The translations under genes were made by a program, and so were the position numbers. Under the pieces are notes generated by a model. The model did not search any database, was not told where the DNA came from, and worked only from the letters and a program-made list of their open reading frames with translations. A DNA stretch of 64,000 nucleotides from Myxococcales bacterium (GTDB taxonomy: Bacteria > Myxococcota_A > Polyangia > Palsa-1104 > JAEUJZ01): positions 1-64,000 of the forward strand of contig JAEUJZ010000013.1 of the NCBI GenBank assembly GCA_016794505.1, read 5' to 3'. Position 1 is the first letter of the stretch, and every line of letters starts with the position of its first letter. Below, piece after piece: positions 45,901 to 54,711 of this stretch.

Positions 45901-47314
45901 TTTTTCCGTCTGAGGCCGCGGCAGCAGTCGAGGCCTGGACGCTGCTCGCAGGACCGCTGCTGGCGGGCTTGCTGGCCACTGCTGGTGCTGGACTTGCGAC
46001 GCGCTTGAACTCGCCCGTGCGCAGTTCGCCGCTGGCTCGCGCTGCCTTGATCTCGCCGCTCACTGCCGCGCCAGCAGCGATGGCCGCAACGCCAGACGAA
46101 GACGCCGATGCAGCGCTGGCTGCCGGGGCAGCAGTAACCGCGCTGCTTCCCGTTCCGCCACTGGCTCGCTTGGCCTCGGGCGCCTTGACGGCACTGACCG
46201 CGGTCGGCTTGCTGAGCTCGCCGCTGGTCGACTTGCCGGGTGCCGCGCTGGCGACTGGCTTGGCCTGCGTCTGGGAAGCAGCGGCCGGCTCAGGTCCAGC
46301 ACCGATGCGCTTCACGGCCACGGTGCGCTTGCGCAGGCCGCGGTTCTGCGACTGCACGGTATCGATCGCGATGCGCTCATCCGCCGGAGGCAAAGGCAGA
46401 TCAGCCCCTGAAAATGCGTTCGAAAGATCCTCCAAAAAGTCGGCCATGCTCGCGTAGCGATCGTCGGCATTTCGAGCACAGGCCTTGGCGATCACCGCAT
46501 CCAGAGCCGAAGCCAGCCCCGGCGGTGCGCCGACTTCCTTGGGCAGATCCAGCTTGGCGGGCGGCTGCGACAGCTTTTCATAAACGACTTCTAGCTCGTC
46601 GGCAGCAAACGCAGCTTTGCCGGTCAAGCACTCATACAGCATCGCGCCCAGGGCAAACATGTCGCCCGCCGCATTCGCCGTCGACTGCTCGCCTGCGGTC
46701 TGCTCAGGCGCCAGATAGGCCAGCTTGTGCAGCGGCAGCGACTCGTCGAGGCCAATCGGTCGCCGACGCAGGTGATGCAGCGCGGCGTCCATGAGCACCG
46801 GCTGGCCTGCCTCGATCTCGCGGCCATCTTCCGACGGCAAGAGCACGTTTTCTGGGCGCAGATCCCCATGGACGACGTTGAGCTTGTGCGCTTCGCTCAA
46901 GGCCCGCGCCAAAGCAGCGACGACGATACCGGCAGCCAGCGATGGCAGAGGCCCGCGCGACAAGCGCTCGCGCAGCGTCTCGCCGATCAGAAGCTCCGAC
47001 GCCAGAAAGGGCGCTCCGTCGGGGGCAAAGCTCAGCTCGACGGGCAGGAAGCCCTTTTTGCGCAGGCCAGCGAGGACACGCAGATCCTGCCGCAGCTTGA
47101 CGACGCGCTCGTGACTGGGCTGCAAGTCGCGATGCAGCAGCTTCACGGCAAAGGGTTGTTTCTGGCGCAGGTGCCAGGCGTTATACGTAATTCCCGTCAG
47201 GCCCTGGCCCAGAAACGCATCCAGGCGATACGTGCCGTTGAGCACGGTCCCGATCCGTCTCGCAGGCGGAATTTCTGGGCCGACAAGCCAGGTTGGCGTG
47301 GATTCTGGGGTCAT
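42959..47314 (-). CDS. Large atypical Ser/Thr kinase with TGEFKR repeats and coiled coil
   Basis: The 1451-residue protein has an N-terminal kinase-like domain (about residues 28-310): GQGLTG (36-41), K58, HGDLRPEN with D151 and N156, and MDAA (D176) where DFG is usual. Residues 320-640 are Ala/Ser/Pro-rich with repeated (K/R)TGEFKRV and SGE-type blocks. Residues 650-1020 are a long Glu/Ala/Arg coiled coil. One membrane helix (about 1270-1295, TLTVTSLLSAIIGALIVILVM) leads to a Pro/Ala-rich periplasmic tail. The HRD and DFG changes mean activity is uncertain. Divergent from the gene at 47545. Confidence 0.9.
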   Translation of the reverse strand: MTPESTPTWLVGPEIPPARRIGTVLNGTYRLDAFLGQGLTGITYNAWHLRQKQPFAVKLLHRDLQPSHERVVKLRQDLRVLAGLRKKGFLPVELSFAPDGAPFLASELLIGETLRERLSRGPLPSLAAGIVVAALARALSEAHKLNVVHGDLRPENVLLPSEDGREIEAGQPVLMDAALHHLRRRPIGLDESLPLHKLAYLAPEQTAGEQSTANAAGDMFALGAMLYECLTGKAAFAADELEVVYEKLSQPPAKLDLPKEVGAPPGLASALDAVIAKACARNADDRYASMADFLEDLSNAFSGADLPLPPADERIAIDTVQSQNRGLRKRTVAVKRIGAGPEPAAASQTQAKPVASAAPGKSTSGELSKPTAVSAVKAPEAKRASGGTGSSAVTAAPAASAASASSSGVAAIAAGAAVSGEIKAARASGELRTGEFKRVASPAPAVASKPASSGPASSVQASTAAAASDGKTGEFKRVPLPSASAAAKPTGSGQVAAPALAKAADSRPSYPDVKTGEFKRVPLPAAESKNAPQPRETPGPAATNERRTGEIKKAAAQPESRAATTAAQPASQPATVGKVVATAKGAAEAAKAAEAARLANAAKPDEGGAKARPIRRTVKARDLSGLLADVAAGRLDAAMAIAMAGMEDDEGQPATSSPQSEEQRIIEEGRAAVLARAEAAKRNRQAEAEEMAQRAQEQQRRILEQARQETLSRMRAEMATQARSGAASATDDAADPELLAEAERQREQLEKARQEAERQAALEEERARKEAEAAEQARLEAERVEAALRDAEEREAARAEAMRKEAEREQEARRAAEAAEAERVQHLREAEEAERLLAEAKQRADEAAREAEEARRAAEAEADVIAWEEGVVEVVDQRRPPPTPVAALRQKSQVAQAAQEAAEQAAASVREVAMRVDAAREQAEALARTIEDAQREAEEAAAARDAEAKELAKAVAAAEAARARDNELLRLAAAANERAQAAEAARAQHATRATRVTQALAVLQQVQDMAQSQGSSRGTPASGAPAANAAPAGTSQTGSGSGVVPVPASAATARGVEPSGIYAGYSVSEALRDPSGIQRDMPAAARAQASGQVARPEFTGPYQPGQMSPALQQATQSPTRPMNVVSGQPEPQGDVVEISAMLPASSLAAMVGMHTQSQTAPLPGAMLPATMPQAMPLLPGMTGPTTQIPATGPHPQLMMAPMMPQVPMPPVDTGGVTLTVRQFVATLTVTSLLSAIIGALIVILVMRERGPLLASDGRDPRLVSGSTFPPERPAEPGTKPSVGPSTGPATQPGPATAVPSPKEVTSQPDLAVAIAPTIAPPAVSPTVPIEPAGKPTIEPAAATANQYPNKRPASVRLPPLRLLTDQPLLRPRPVVAPAGGAGTAAPQTSPSNTSTPAKETPASAAPSGEPKAPAATEAKPATESKPAAEPKSEPKKTTGTPEDGLRNPFGP

Positions 47315-47544
47315 GGCGAAGCCGCGTAGGTAGACGAAACTTCTGCATAAAGTAGCACGTATTCGTATCCCAGGTCACTAAACCTTTCCCAAAAGTTCAG
47401 ACCTTTGCTGCACATAGCGGCGAGACCGCGGGCTGCGCAGCGCGTGGGCTTGGCTGTCGCTCTGCGCGACGACATGCCGGCCGTGACAGCGCGGGCTGTC
47501 CTGCGATACGGTGCGCGCCACGCTCTGTACCCGAGGTGGCCGCC
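47315..47544. promoter_or_regulatory. Divergent promoter region, atypical kinase / lipoprotein
   Basis: 230 bp between the two starts. It should hold both promoters. No repeat or RNA is seen. Confidence 0.3.
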
Positions 47545-48942
47545 ATGCTTCGCCGCACTGTCCGTCTGCTTGTCCATCGCAGCCCACGCCGCGTCCGCTT
47601 GCCTGCTCTGTGCCTGCTTGCCCTGGTTGGAATCGCTGCTGGCTGTTCCGCAGGGCGTGTCGGCGATATCGGAGACGACCCAGGCAGCGGCGATGGCGAC
47701 ATGTCCAAGCCGGGCGGCGACATGGCCCAGGCCGGCTGCCGGGGTCGCTTTTGCCAGGTGCCCAAGTGCAGCGGCAGCACCACCACAGAGATCACGGGCC
47801 GCCTGTTTGCTCCGAACGGCACCGATCCGGTCCCTGGTGCGACGGTGTTTGTGCCTGTTGAAGCGGTCCCGGAGTTCCCAGCGGGCCTGACCTGCGATCT
47901 ATGCAGCAACCTGCCCTATTCCGTTGCGACCGCGATCACAGCCTTCGACGGCAGCTTTCGGCTGCGCGGGGTACCGGCCGGCACCTTCCCGGTGGTGTTG
48001 CGCTTGGGTCGCTTCCAGCGCGTCGTACAGGTCGAGACCACCGCCTGCGTCGAGCACAGCATTCCGTATGACATCGGCACCTCGATGCGCGGGGTGCGCT
48101 TGCCGCGCAAGAACGCCGAGCTATCGCCGCAGGATCGCATCCCACGCATCGCGGTGGTCAGCGGCGACAACGACCAGATCGAGTGCGTGCTCAAGCGCAT
48201 CGGCGTCGATGAGCTAGACATGTACAATGGGCGCGCACTGGGCACGGCCAACCCGCCTGCCATCGCCGAAAGCGGCACGCTGTTTACCGACGAAAAAACG
48301 CTGAACAACTATCACATCGTCGTCGTGAACTGCACCGACAACCAGTTCCAGTCGCTGATCGGAGCGCGACAGGTGCAGCAGAACCTGGAACGCTACGTTG
48401 GGCGCGGTGGCCGCTTGTACGTCACCGACTGGGCCTATGACGTGATCGAGCAAGTGCCCGAGTTTTCGCCATACCTGTGCTTCGAGCCGCAGAAGACCGG
48501 CGGCAGCGCCATGTGCATCGGGGGGCCCGAGCGAGCCATGAGCGCCGACTCGTACAACTCGTACGGGGGGCAGTACAAGGTTCTCGACGACGAAATGGCC
48601 CGCTGGCTGGCGCAGTTCCCCGGCATCCTCGACCGCAACAACCGCGTTCGGGTCGACTACAGCTTCGTCGTGATCAACAAGGTCAGCGACGACAGCGTTG
48701 GCAAGACGAAGGTCTGGGTCGATGGCCCCGCCTTGACCTTTGGCAATCGCCCGCAGACGGTGACCCTGGACTATAAGAGCTGCGGACGCCTGCACTATTC
48801 GACGTACAACACCGAGCCAAATGCCGTCGTCAACGACAGCGCCCGCTGGCCAAACAACTGCGGCAACAAGCTCGCACCGCAAGAGCGCTTGCTGGAATAC
48901 TTGTTCTTCAACATCGCGGCCTGCGTCGGTCCCCCAGGCTGA
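47545..48942 (+). CDS. Lipoprotein with carboxypeptidase-regulatory-like domain
   Basis: Start at the ATG at 47545 (GAGGTGG upstream). The lipobox is LVGIAAGC. Residues 60-170 hold a Cna-B/carboxypeptidase-regulatory-like strand domain (ITGRLFAPNGTDPVPGATVFVP ... GSFRLRGVPAGTFPVVL). The rest is an alpha/beta unit (IAVVSGDNDQIECVL, IVVVNCTD, LYVTDWAYDVI) of GATase-like or ThuA-like appearance, with several cysteines. The function is unknown. Confidence 0.8.
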   Translation: MLRRTVRLLVHRSPRRVRLPALCLLALVGIAAGCSAGRVGDIGDDPGSGDGDMSKPGGDMAQAGCRGRFCQVPKCSGSTTTEITGRLFAPNGTDPVPGATVFVPVEAVPEFPAGLTCDLCSNLPYSVATAITAFDGSFRLRGVPAGTFPVVLRLGRFQRVVQVETTACVEHSIPYDIGTSMRGVRLPRKNAELSPQDRIPRIAVVSGDNDQIECVLKRIGVDELDMYNGRALGTANPPAIAESGTLFTDEKTLNNYHIVVVNCTDNQFQSLIGARQVQQNLERYVGRGGRLYVTDWAYDVIEQVPEFSPYLCFEPQKTGGSAMCIGGPERAMSADSYNSYGGQYKVLDDEMARWLAQFPGILDRNNRVRVDYSFVVINKVSDDSVGKTKVWVDGPALTFGNRPQTVTLDYKSCGRLHYSTYNTEPNAVVNDSARWPNNCGNKLAPQERLLEYLFFNIAACVGPPG

Positions 48943-48998
48943 ACGACGCGGCCCGAGCCCGCATCCACCGGAGCATCCAGGCTTAGAAACCAAACGAG

Positions 48999-49547
48999 AT
49001 GGCGGACGACAAATCGACGGACAAGACAGCGGCCAAGACCCACGAGAAGCGCACGGTGCCGCTTGGCGATGTGCTGATCGACGACGTGACCTGGGGCTGT
49101 GCCACGCGGGTCCGTCGGGCCGAGTGGCTGCAGCAGATCTCTGAGCTGATCGAAGACAGCCGCTTGGATGTGCTTTGTCTGCCCGGCGATGCCGATGTAT
49201 CGACGCTGCGCGCGTATGTGACGGTCGAGTCCACCGGCCTGCGGGTTGTCTTCCACGATGAGCGCGGCGACGAGCGTGGCCACATCGAGCTATCGCGCGG
49301 CGTCATCGGCCCGGTGTTTCGCGAGTACTTTTCTTTGCTCACCGGAATCGCGACCCTGGGCGCTGGCGCGTATTCGCCGCAGGTCGAAGCGCTGGATATC
49401 GCCCGCCGCCTGATGCACAACGACGCGGCTGATTTGGTCATCCGCCACGCCACCCGCGTCGTCCCCGACCACCGCACGGCCCGCCATCTGTTCACGCTAT
49501 TCCTGCTCTTGACGCACGACACCACGCGCCTGCACACCGGCACCTAG
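48999..49547 (+). CDS. UPF0262 family protein
   Basis: The 182-residue product shows the family pattern: VLIDDVTWGCATRVRRAEWLQQISELIED, then FREYFSL, VEALDIARRLMHNDAADLV and a closing TARHLFTLFLLLTH. The family is known mainly from alphaproteobacteria and has no known function. Confidence 0.82.
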   Translation: MADDKSTDKTAAKTHEKRTVPLGDVLIDDVTWGCATRVRRAEWLQQISELIEDSRLDVLCLPGDADVSTLRAYVTVESTGLRVVFHDERGDERGHIELSRGVIGPVFREYFSLLTGIATLGAGAYSPQVEALDIARRLMHNDAADLVIRHATRVVPDHRTARHLFTLFLLLTHDTTRLHTGT

Positions 49548-49651
49548 AGCCGCGCGGTCGCACCGTCCCGACAGCCAGGAACCTGCGCACCGCCCGCTTC
49601 GTCTATGGCATCGGTCCTTGCCTTGCGATGACCAGCGAAGGAGTGCGCACG

Positions 49652-50935
49652 ATGAAACGATGTGTTCCCAAGCCTTGCGATGACGCCCAGCGATGGCTGG
49701 ATTGCCTCAAAGCGGGGGTGTTCGCCGCGGGCCTGCTTGTCGGCTGCGGCAAGTCCCCGCCGCAATACCTCGACGGAGTCGTGTATCCAGAGCCCACGTA
49801 CAAGCCGGGCATGACGTACTACAAAGATGTCCTTGCGATCACGCAGACGGCTTGTCAAAGCTGCCATGTGCAGGGCGGCGTCGGGCCTTTCCCGTTGTCG
49901 AGCTATGCCGATGCGCAGAAAAACCACGTGCAGATGGCGGCTGCCAGCCAGGCACGCCGCATGCCGCCGTGGATGCCGTCCGATGACTGTCAATCCTTCA
50001 AGGACGCGCGGGCGCTTTCGCAGGAGCAGATCGACACGCTGTACTCGTGGTCGAAAGACAACGCCCCGGAAGGCAATCCCGCCGACGCGCCTCCCCCCCC
50101 GATGGGCATGGGACAGACGCTTGTGGGTCCGTATACCGAGCTCGATATCGGTGGCGAGTACACGCCCGTCACCACCGATGACTATCGCTGCTTTGTCCTC
50201 GATCCCAAGCGAACCGTGGACAGTGATCTCACGGGCCATGAATTCATCGCGGGCGTCCGCGCGGAAGTGCATCACGTGCTGGTCTATTCTGGGTCGCTGG
50301 CTGAGCTACAGGCCAAAGATCAAGCGGGAGCGGGTCTGGGGTACACGTGCTACGGAGGCCCTGGTATCGCCTCGCCGCAGCTTGTGGCCGCGTGGGTGCC
50401 TGGCTCGTCGGCGACACTGTACCCGTCGGGAACTGGCATTCCCATCAAGGCGGGGGCGGGTCTGGTCATGCAGATCCATTACAACACGCTCAACGCCAAG
50501 CAGCCGGATCGATCCAAGATTCGCCTGCAGTTCGCCGCGATGCGCGTGCCGCGACCCGCGCTTTTGACCTCGCTTGCAGAAAACACGTTCAGGATCCCGG
50601 CCGGCGCCGTCGATTACAGCGCCAGCAACAGCCTGACCACGCCAAGCAATGTGACGCTTTGGGGTGTGGCGCCGCACCTGCATCAGCTGGGCAAGCGAGC
50701 CAAGATCGAAGCACTGCCGCCCGGCGGAAACAGCCAGTGCCTGATCGACATCCCGCGCTGGGACTTCCATTGGCAGCAGCTTTATATGTACGATGCTCCG
50801 ACGGGAATCAGCGTGGCCAAGGGCACCAAGATCACGTTCACCTGCACCTGGGACAACCCCACGTCCAACACGATCCGCTGGGGCGAAGCCACCACCGACG
50901 AGATGTGCATCAACTACTTCTACGTCACGCAGTAG
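49652..50935 (+). CDS. PHM/DBH-like copper type II monooxygenase lipoprotein with CxxCH
   Basis: Start at 49652 has AAGGAG nine bases upstream. The N-terminus is a lipoprotein signal (GLLVGCGKS). A c-type motif CQSCH follows (about residue 75). The copper-site residues of peptidylglycine/dopamine monooxygenases appear in order: EVHHVLVYS (two His), MQIHYNT (His), HLHQLG (two His) and DEMCINYFYV (Met). Myxobacterial members are secreted proteins with unknown substrates; ascorbate dependence is from the family. Confidence 0.88.
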   Translation: MKRCVPKPCDDAQRWLDCLKAGVFAAGLLVGCGKSPPQYLDGVVYPEPTYKPGMTYYKDVLAITQTACQSCHVQGGVGPFPLSSYADAQKNHVQMAAASQARRMPPWMPSDDCQSFKDARALSQEQIDTLYSWSKDNAPEGNPADAPPPPMGMGQTLVGPYTELDIGGEYTPVTTDDYRCFVLDPKRTVDSDLTGHEFIAGVRAEVHHVLVYSGSLAELQAKDQAGAGLGYTCYGGPGIASPQLVAAWVPGSSATLYPSGTGIPIKAGAGLVMQIHYNTLNAKQPDRSKIRLQFAAMRVPRPALLTSLAENTFRIPAGAVDYSASNSLTTPSNVTLWGVAPHLHQLGKRAKIEALPPGGNSQCLIDIPRWDFHWQQLYMYDAPTGISVAKGTKITFTCTWDNPTSNTIRWGEATTDEMCINYFYVTQ

Positions 50936-50991
50936 CGGACCGACCCGTCTTCGCTGACCCATCGAGTCGACCGCAGCGCGGAACGTGCGAG

Positions 50992-52614
50992 CTAGACCAG
51001 CTCGACCTGCCGTCGTACTGCGGCCAAGAATTCGGGATCATCGATCACCGCCCGCGCGGCCTGGATGTCGCGGTACAGTGGGCGATCTTCATCGAGCGGA
51101 GGAACACGTCGGCGCAGCACTTCACAGGCTGCTTTCAGCGCGGGGCTCGGCTCGATGGGTCGACGCAAGTGGATCCCTTGCGCCGCGCACAGAAGCTCGA
51201 TCGCCAGCACATTGCGCAGGTTGTCGACGATCCGCCCGAGCTTGTCGGCGGCGTGAACACCCATCGACACATGATCTTCGCGGCCGGCCGACGTGGGAAT
51301 GCTGTCGACGCTGGCCGGATGCGCGAGGATCTTGTTGTCAGACACCAGCGCCGCGGCCGTAACGTGCGCCATCATAAAGCCCGAGTTCAAGCCCGATGAC
51401 GGCGTCAGAAAAGCCGGCAGACCCGAAGACGTATGCGGGTTCATCAGCTGTTCGATGCGGCGCTCGGCGATGCTCGCTAGCTCGGCGGCAGCGATGGCCG
51501 CAAAGTCCAGCGCCAACGCCACGGGCTGCCCATGGAAGTTGCCGCCCGAGATGATCTCTGCCTGGCTTGGAGCGCCCCCGTTTGCGTCATTCACATCGCT
51601 CGCAGGGGCCACTGCAGCGGACGGATCAGGTGGAAAGATCAGCGGGTTGTCCGTCGCAGACGCCATCTCGCGCAGCAGCACATCGCGGGCATAGCCCAGC
51701 GCATCGCGACTGGCCCCATGCACTTGCGGCATGCAGCGCAGCGAGTACGCGTCCTGCACTTTCGTGCAGTCCTTGTGTGAAGCGACGATCGCGCTGCCCG
51801 CAAGCAGTCGTCGCAGGTTGGCTGCGCTCTGCGCTTGGCCGGGGTGCGGGCGCACGCTCTGCACGCGCGGATCGAATGCGCGTGGCGTCCCCAAAAGGGC
51901 CTCAAGCGACAGCGCACCCATGACATCGGCCAGAAGGCAGGCATCCAGTGCATCGTGCAGCGAAAGGCCTCCGATGGCTGTCATGCACTGCGTGCCATTG
52001 ACCAAGGCCAAGCCCTCGCGCGCCGATAGCTCGATCGGCGCCAGCCCCACGCGCAAGAGCACGTCAGCGGCGGGCAGCGTCGGCTCCACTCCGCCAGCGG
52101 TCGGCGGGCCATGCTGCACCTCGCCTTCGCCGATCAGCGCCAGCGCCAAGTGCGCAAGCGGAGCGAGATCTCCCGATGCACCCACCGAGCCGCGCGAAGG
52201 CACAACCGGATGAACGCCGTGGTTCAGAAAATCGCAGATGCGCTCGACGACAAGCGGTCGCACGCCGCTGTACCCTTGGCTCAGCGTAACCGCCCGCAGA
52301 AGCAGCATGGCCCGCACTACCTCGACGGACAAAGCCGGGCCAACACCCACGGCATGCGAGCGAATCAGGTTGCGCTGCAGCGTCGCGATCTCGCGAGCCG
52401 AGATACGCACATCGGCCAGGAAGCCGAAGCCCGTGTTGACGCCGTAGACGCTCGGCGCAGCATCCCCGCGCAAGACGATCTCATCGATGACGGCACGCGC
52501 TCGGGCGATCCGCTCCTGCGCGGCGGCAGCCAACACGACTCTGCGTCGCTCTCGCGCGACCGAGCACAGGGCCGGCAAGGTGAGGGCATCTTCTCCGATT
52601 CGAAACGGCGGCAT
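50992..52614 (-). CDS. hutH: Histidine ammonia-lyase
   Basis: The enzyme deaminates histidine to urocanate. The MIO-forming triad is in GSVGASGDLAPL, with YGVNTGFG near the N-terminus, QDAYSLRCMPQVHG, and the GGNFHGQPVALALDF block. I choose 52614 (MPPFRIGEDAL); an ATG at 52626 also fits. A longer frame from 52671 would cover the operators, so it is rejected. Other hut genes are not in the window. Confidence 0.95.
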   Translation of the reverse strand: MPPFRIGEDALTLPALCSVARERRRVVLAAAAQERIARARAVIDEIVLRGDAAPSVYGVNTGFGFLADVRISAREIATLQRNLIRSHAVGVGPALSVEVVRAMLLLRAVTLSQGYSGVRPLVVERICDFLNHGVHPVVPSRGSVGASGDLAPLAHLALALIGEGEVQHGPPTAGGVEPTLPAADVLLRVGLAPIELSAREGLALVNGTQCMTAIGGLSLHDALDACLLADVMGALSLEALLGTPRAFDPRVQSVRPHPGQAQSAANLRRLLAGSAIVASHKDCTKVQDAYSLRCMPQVHGASRDALGYARDVLLREMASATDNPLIFPPDPSAAVAPASDVNDANGGAPSQAEIISGGNFHGQPVALALDFAAIAAAELASIAERRIEQLMNPHTSSGLPAFLTPSSGLNSGFMMAHVTAAALVSDNKILAHPASVDSIPTSAGREDHVSMGVHAADKLGRIVDNLRNVLAIELLCAAQGIHLRRPIEPSPALKAACEVLRRRVPPLDEDRPLYRDIQAARAVIDDPEFLAAVRRQVELV

Positions 52615-52655
52615 GGCCGTGTGCATATCACAGGACGGCCCGTGTACGACGGCAC

Positions 52656-52671
52656 TTGACCGATGGGTCAA
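52656..52671. promoter_or_regulatory. Operator half 1 before hutH (TTGACC-N4-GGTCAA)
   Basis: A perfect 6-bp inverted repeat with a 4-base spacer. Together with the copy at 52677 it forms a pair spaced 21 bp centre to centre (two DNA turns), about 45-70 bp upstream of the hutH start. The arrangement suits a TetR-like repressor dimer pair. No TetR gene is in the window. Confidence 0.65.
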
Positions 52672-52676
52672 TCATC

Positions 52677-52692
52677 TTGACCAATCGGTCAA
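52677..52692. promoter_or_regulatory. Operator half 2 before hutH (TTGACC-N4-GGTCAA)
   Basis: The second copy has the identical arms and a different 4-base spacer (AATC). See the first copy for spacing and inference. Confidence 0.65.
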
Positions 52693-52727
52693 CTGCTGCG
52701 ACCGTCCCACCGCCGGGACCCGCGCAA

Positions 52728-53396
52728 TCAGTAGGGCCGCTGGCCGCCAAAGTTGCCGGGCGGATCGTAGTCGCAGACCCAGAACGTCCACTTGCCGCCG
52801 TTAAACGACCCAAACGGCGAGCCCGTGGTGCATTGCTTCGCCGCACAGCCCAGTCGCAGCGAGCTGCGCCATACGACCTGCGTGTAGTGGCCGCAGACCT
52901 TGCTGCAGGTGTTCGCGGCGTAGTTGTAGTTCGCCTTCTCAGAGACCCAGTTGTCGACAACGGCCCGCGCATCGCCTTGTCCAGCGTCGGCGTAGATGTT
53001 CTCGCCGTAGCCGTTGCTTGAGTGCTGAAACATGCAGCGATTGGCCCAGGTCTGCGCCGCGGCCGCCACCGTTGGGCTCCACGTAAGTGCGGGCAGTGGA
53101 GTGCTGGGGGCGGGCATGACGGCGGCGCGGGCCGCGTTGTGCGCCGCGGTGATGCCGTTGAGTAGCGGGTTGCCTTCTGGGTTCCCGCCGGACGTGCTCA
53201 TGTCCCCGCCGCCGCCCGGCATACCTGCCATATCAACGTCGGTGATACCGCCGTCTGTGTCTTGATTGTCGGTGCCAGGGCTGCCGCCGCTTGAGCACGC
53301 AAGCAGAGCCAGCGAAAGCCCGATCCCCAAACACGTTGAGAAACGAGCCCGGCCAGCGGCAGAGCCATCGATGGTGCGCGTGTGTTGATGTTGCAT
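52728..53396 (-). CDS. CAP-domain (SCP/PR-1) lipoprotein
   Basis: Start at 53396 has GGAGC upstream; the lipobox is LALLACSS. After a Gly/Asp-rich linker the CAP domain occupies residues about 85-222: AHNAARAAVMP, WANRC, NGYGENIYA, CGHYTQVVWRSSLRLGCA (CRISP signature) and FWVCDYDPPGNF. It carries six or more cysteines. Bacterial CAP proteins are secreted, of mostly unknown role. Confidence 0.92.
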   Translation of the reverse strand: MQHQHTRTIDGSAAGRARFSTCLGIGLSLALLACSSGGSPGTDNQDTDGGITDVDMAGMPGGGGDMSTSGGNPEGNPLLNGITAAHNAARAAVMPAPSTPLPALTWSPTVAAAAQTWANRCMFQHSSNGYGENIYADAGQGDARAVVDNWVSEKANYNYAANTCSKVCGHYTQVVWRSSLRLGCAAKQCTTGSPFGSFNGGKWTFWVCDYDPPGNFGGQRPY

Positions 53397-53544
53397 AGCT
53401 CCATGGTAGGCAGGTTTATCTGCGTTGTCTCCGTCGACAAAATTTGCCAACCAGCGCCCAGACTTGCCCTTGCGGTCGCTCAGGACTGTGCTCGGCTCTG
53501 CATGGCGCGGTCGCCACTGGGCGCTCCGTGATACCGTGACATCT

Positions 53545-54708
53545 ATGCTCTGCCCACGCTGCAAAGAGCCCCTGATTGCGACGCTGGAGCAGACGCCAAG
53601 TGGTCGCATCGAGATCGATCGCTGTGCGTCCTGCCACGGAGTCTGGTTCGATGGCGGAGAGCTCGCCGCGCTGGCCCAGCTGGGCAACAGCGAAGCCTTC
53701 GCGCTGCACTCGTCGATCCTGGTCGGCGATGCCGTGACCATGCCCTGCCCTCGCCACCCTGAGACCAAGATGATCGAGAGGCAGCTCGCGCCCAGCCGCA
53801 CGCAGGCGGTGCCTATGCCAGGCGGAACCGCATCGCTGCTTTCGATCGATCAATGCCCAACCTGCCATGGCCTGTGGTTCGACGGGGGAGAGCTGGATCA
53901 GCTAGCCCACTCACTGCGCGATTCGCGCCTTGCGCCCTTCTTGGCGGATCCCGCGGTGATGAACGGCCCCTCGTCCGCGTGGCGCTGGCTGTTCATGCTG
54001 ATGACCGGTCTTCCCGTCGAGCAGTGGCAGCCGCGCCTGCGTCGACCGCTGGCCGTGATGACGCTTCTAGCGCTCTGCGTTCTGGTGTTTCTGTGGCAGC
54101 TCAGCGATGGGCGCGACATGCTCGTCTCGCAGTACGCTCTGGTGCCCGCTCACTTCGTTCGTGGGGGCTGGCAGCCTCTGCTCTTGCACATGTTCATGCA
54201 TGGCAGCCTGCTGCACATCCTCGGCAACATGTACTTCCTCTGGGTCTTTGGCGACAACGTCGAAGATCGCCTGGGGCCGCTGCGATTTCTATTCCTCTAC
54301 TTCGGAGCCGGGCTTGGCGCTGTGCTGTGCCACGCCTTGCTGACGGATCGCCCAGGCATCCCCGTTCTGGGCGCGTCAGGAGCCGTGGCCGGCGTCATGG
54401 CCGCCTACGTGGTGTTGTTCCCGCAGGCTCGCTTGGTATCGCTGATCTTCTTTTTCACGGTGCATTGGAAGACGCGCACATACCTTTTGGTCTGGCTGAT
54501 CTATCAGCTGATCGGCGCGGGGCTTGGCATCCCCGGCATCGCTTGGTGGGCGCACGTCGGCGGCTTTGCTGTCGGATACCTGATCGCTCGCCCGTTCCGT
54601 CTGGGTGTTGCGGCTGAAAACCTGTCCCCCCCGACGAGCTCTTGGCCTCCGACGTCCGATGACTCTTCGAGTCCCGCCCCGACGAGCCGCCGACTCGAAT
54701 GGTATTGA
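53545..54708 (+). CDS. Zinc-ribbon-fused rhomboid intramembrane protease
   Basis: The ATG at 53545 (MLCPRCKEP) follows the zinc domain pattern. Residues 1-120 carry two zinc-ribbon/TFIIB-type units (CPRCKEP ... CASCHGVWFDGGEL; CPRHPE ... CPTCHGLWFDGGEL). Residues 145-360 are six membrane helices with the rhomboid catalytic Ser in LGASGAVAGV and His in WWAHVGGFAVGYL, plus HMFMHGSLLHILGNMYFL. The cytoplasmic zinc ribbons may bind the substrate or nucleic acid. It faces the next gene with a 3-bp gap. Confidence 0.92.
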   Translation: MLCPRCKEPLIATLEQTPSGRIEIDRCASCHGVWFDGGELAALAQLGNSEAFALHSSILVGDAVTMPCPRHPETKMIERQLAPSRTQAVPMPGGTASLLSIDQCPTCHGLWFDGGELDQLAHSLRDSRLAPFLADPAVMNGPSSAWRWLFMLMTGLPVEQWQPRLRRPLAVMTLLALCVLVFLWQLSDGRDMLVSQYALVPAHFVRGGWQPLLLHMFMHGSLLHILGNMYFLWVFGDNVEDRLGPLRFLFLYFGAGLGAVLCHALLTDRPGIPVLGASGAVAGVMAAYVVLFPQARLVSLIFFFTVHWKTRTYLLVWLIYQLIGAGLGIPGIAWWAHVGGFAVGYLIARPFRLGVAAENLSPPTSSWPPTSDDSSSPAPTSRRLEWY

Positions 54709-54711
54709 GCG

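Noticed and set aside
52615..52671. Upstream start of hutH at 52671
   Set aside because: It would place the operators at the start codon and adds residues not found in the family.
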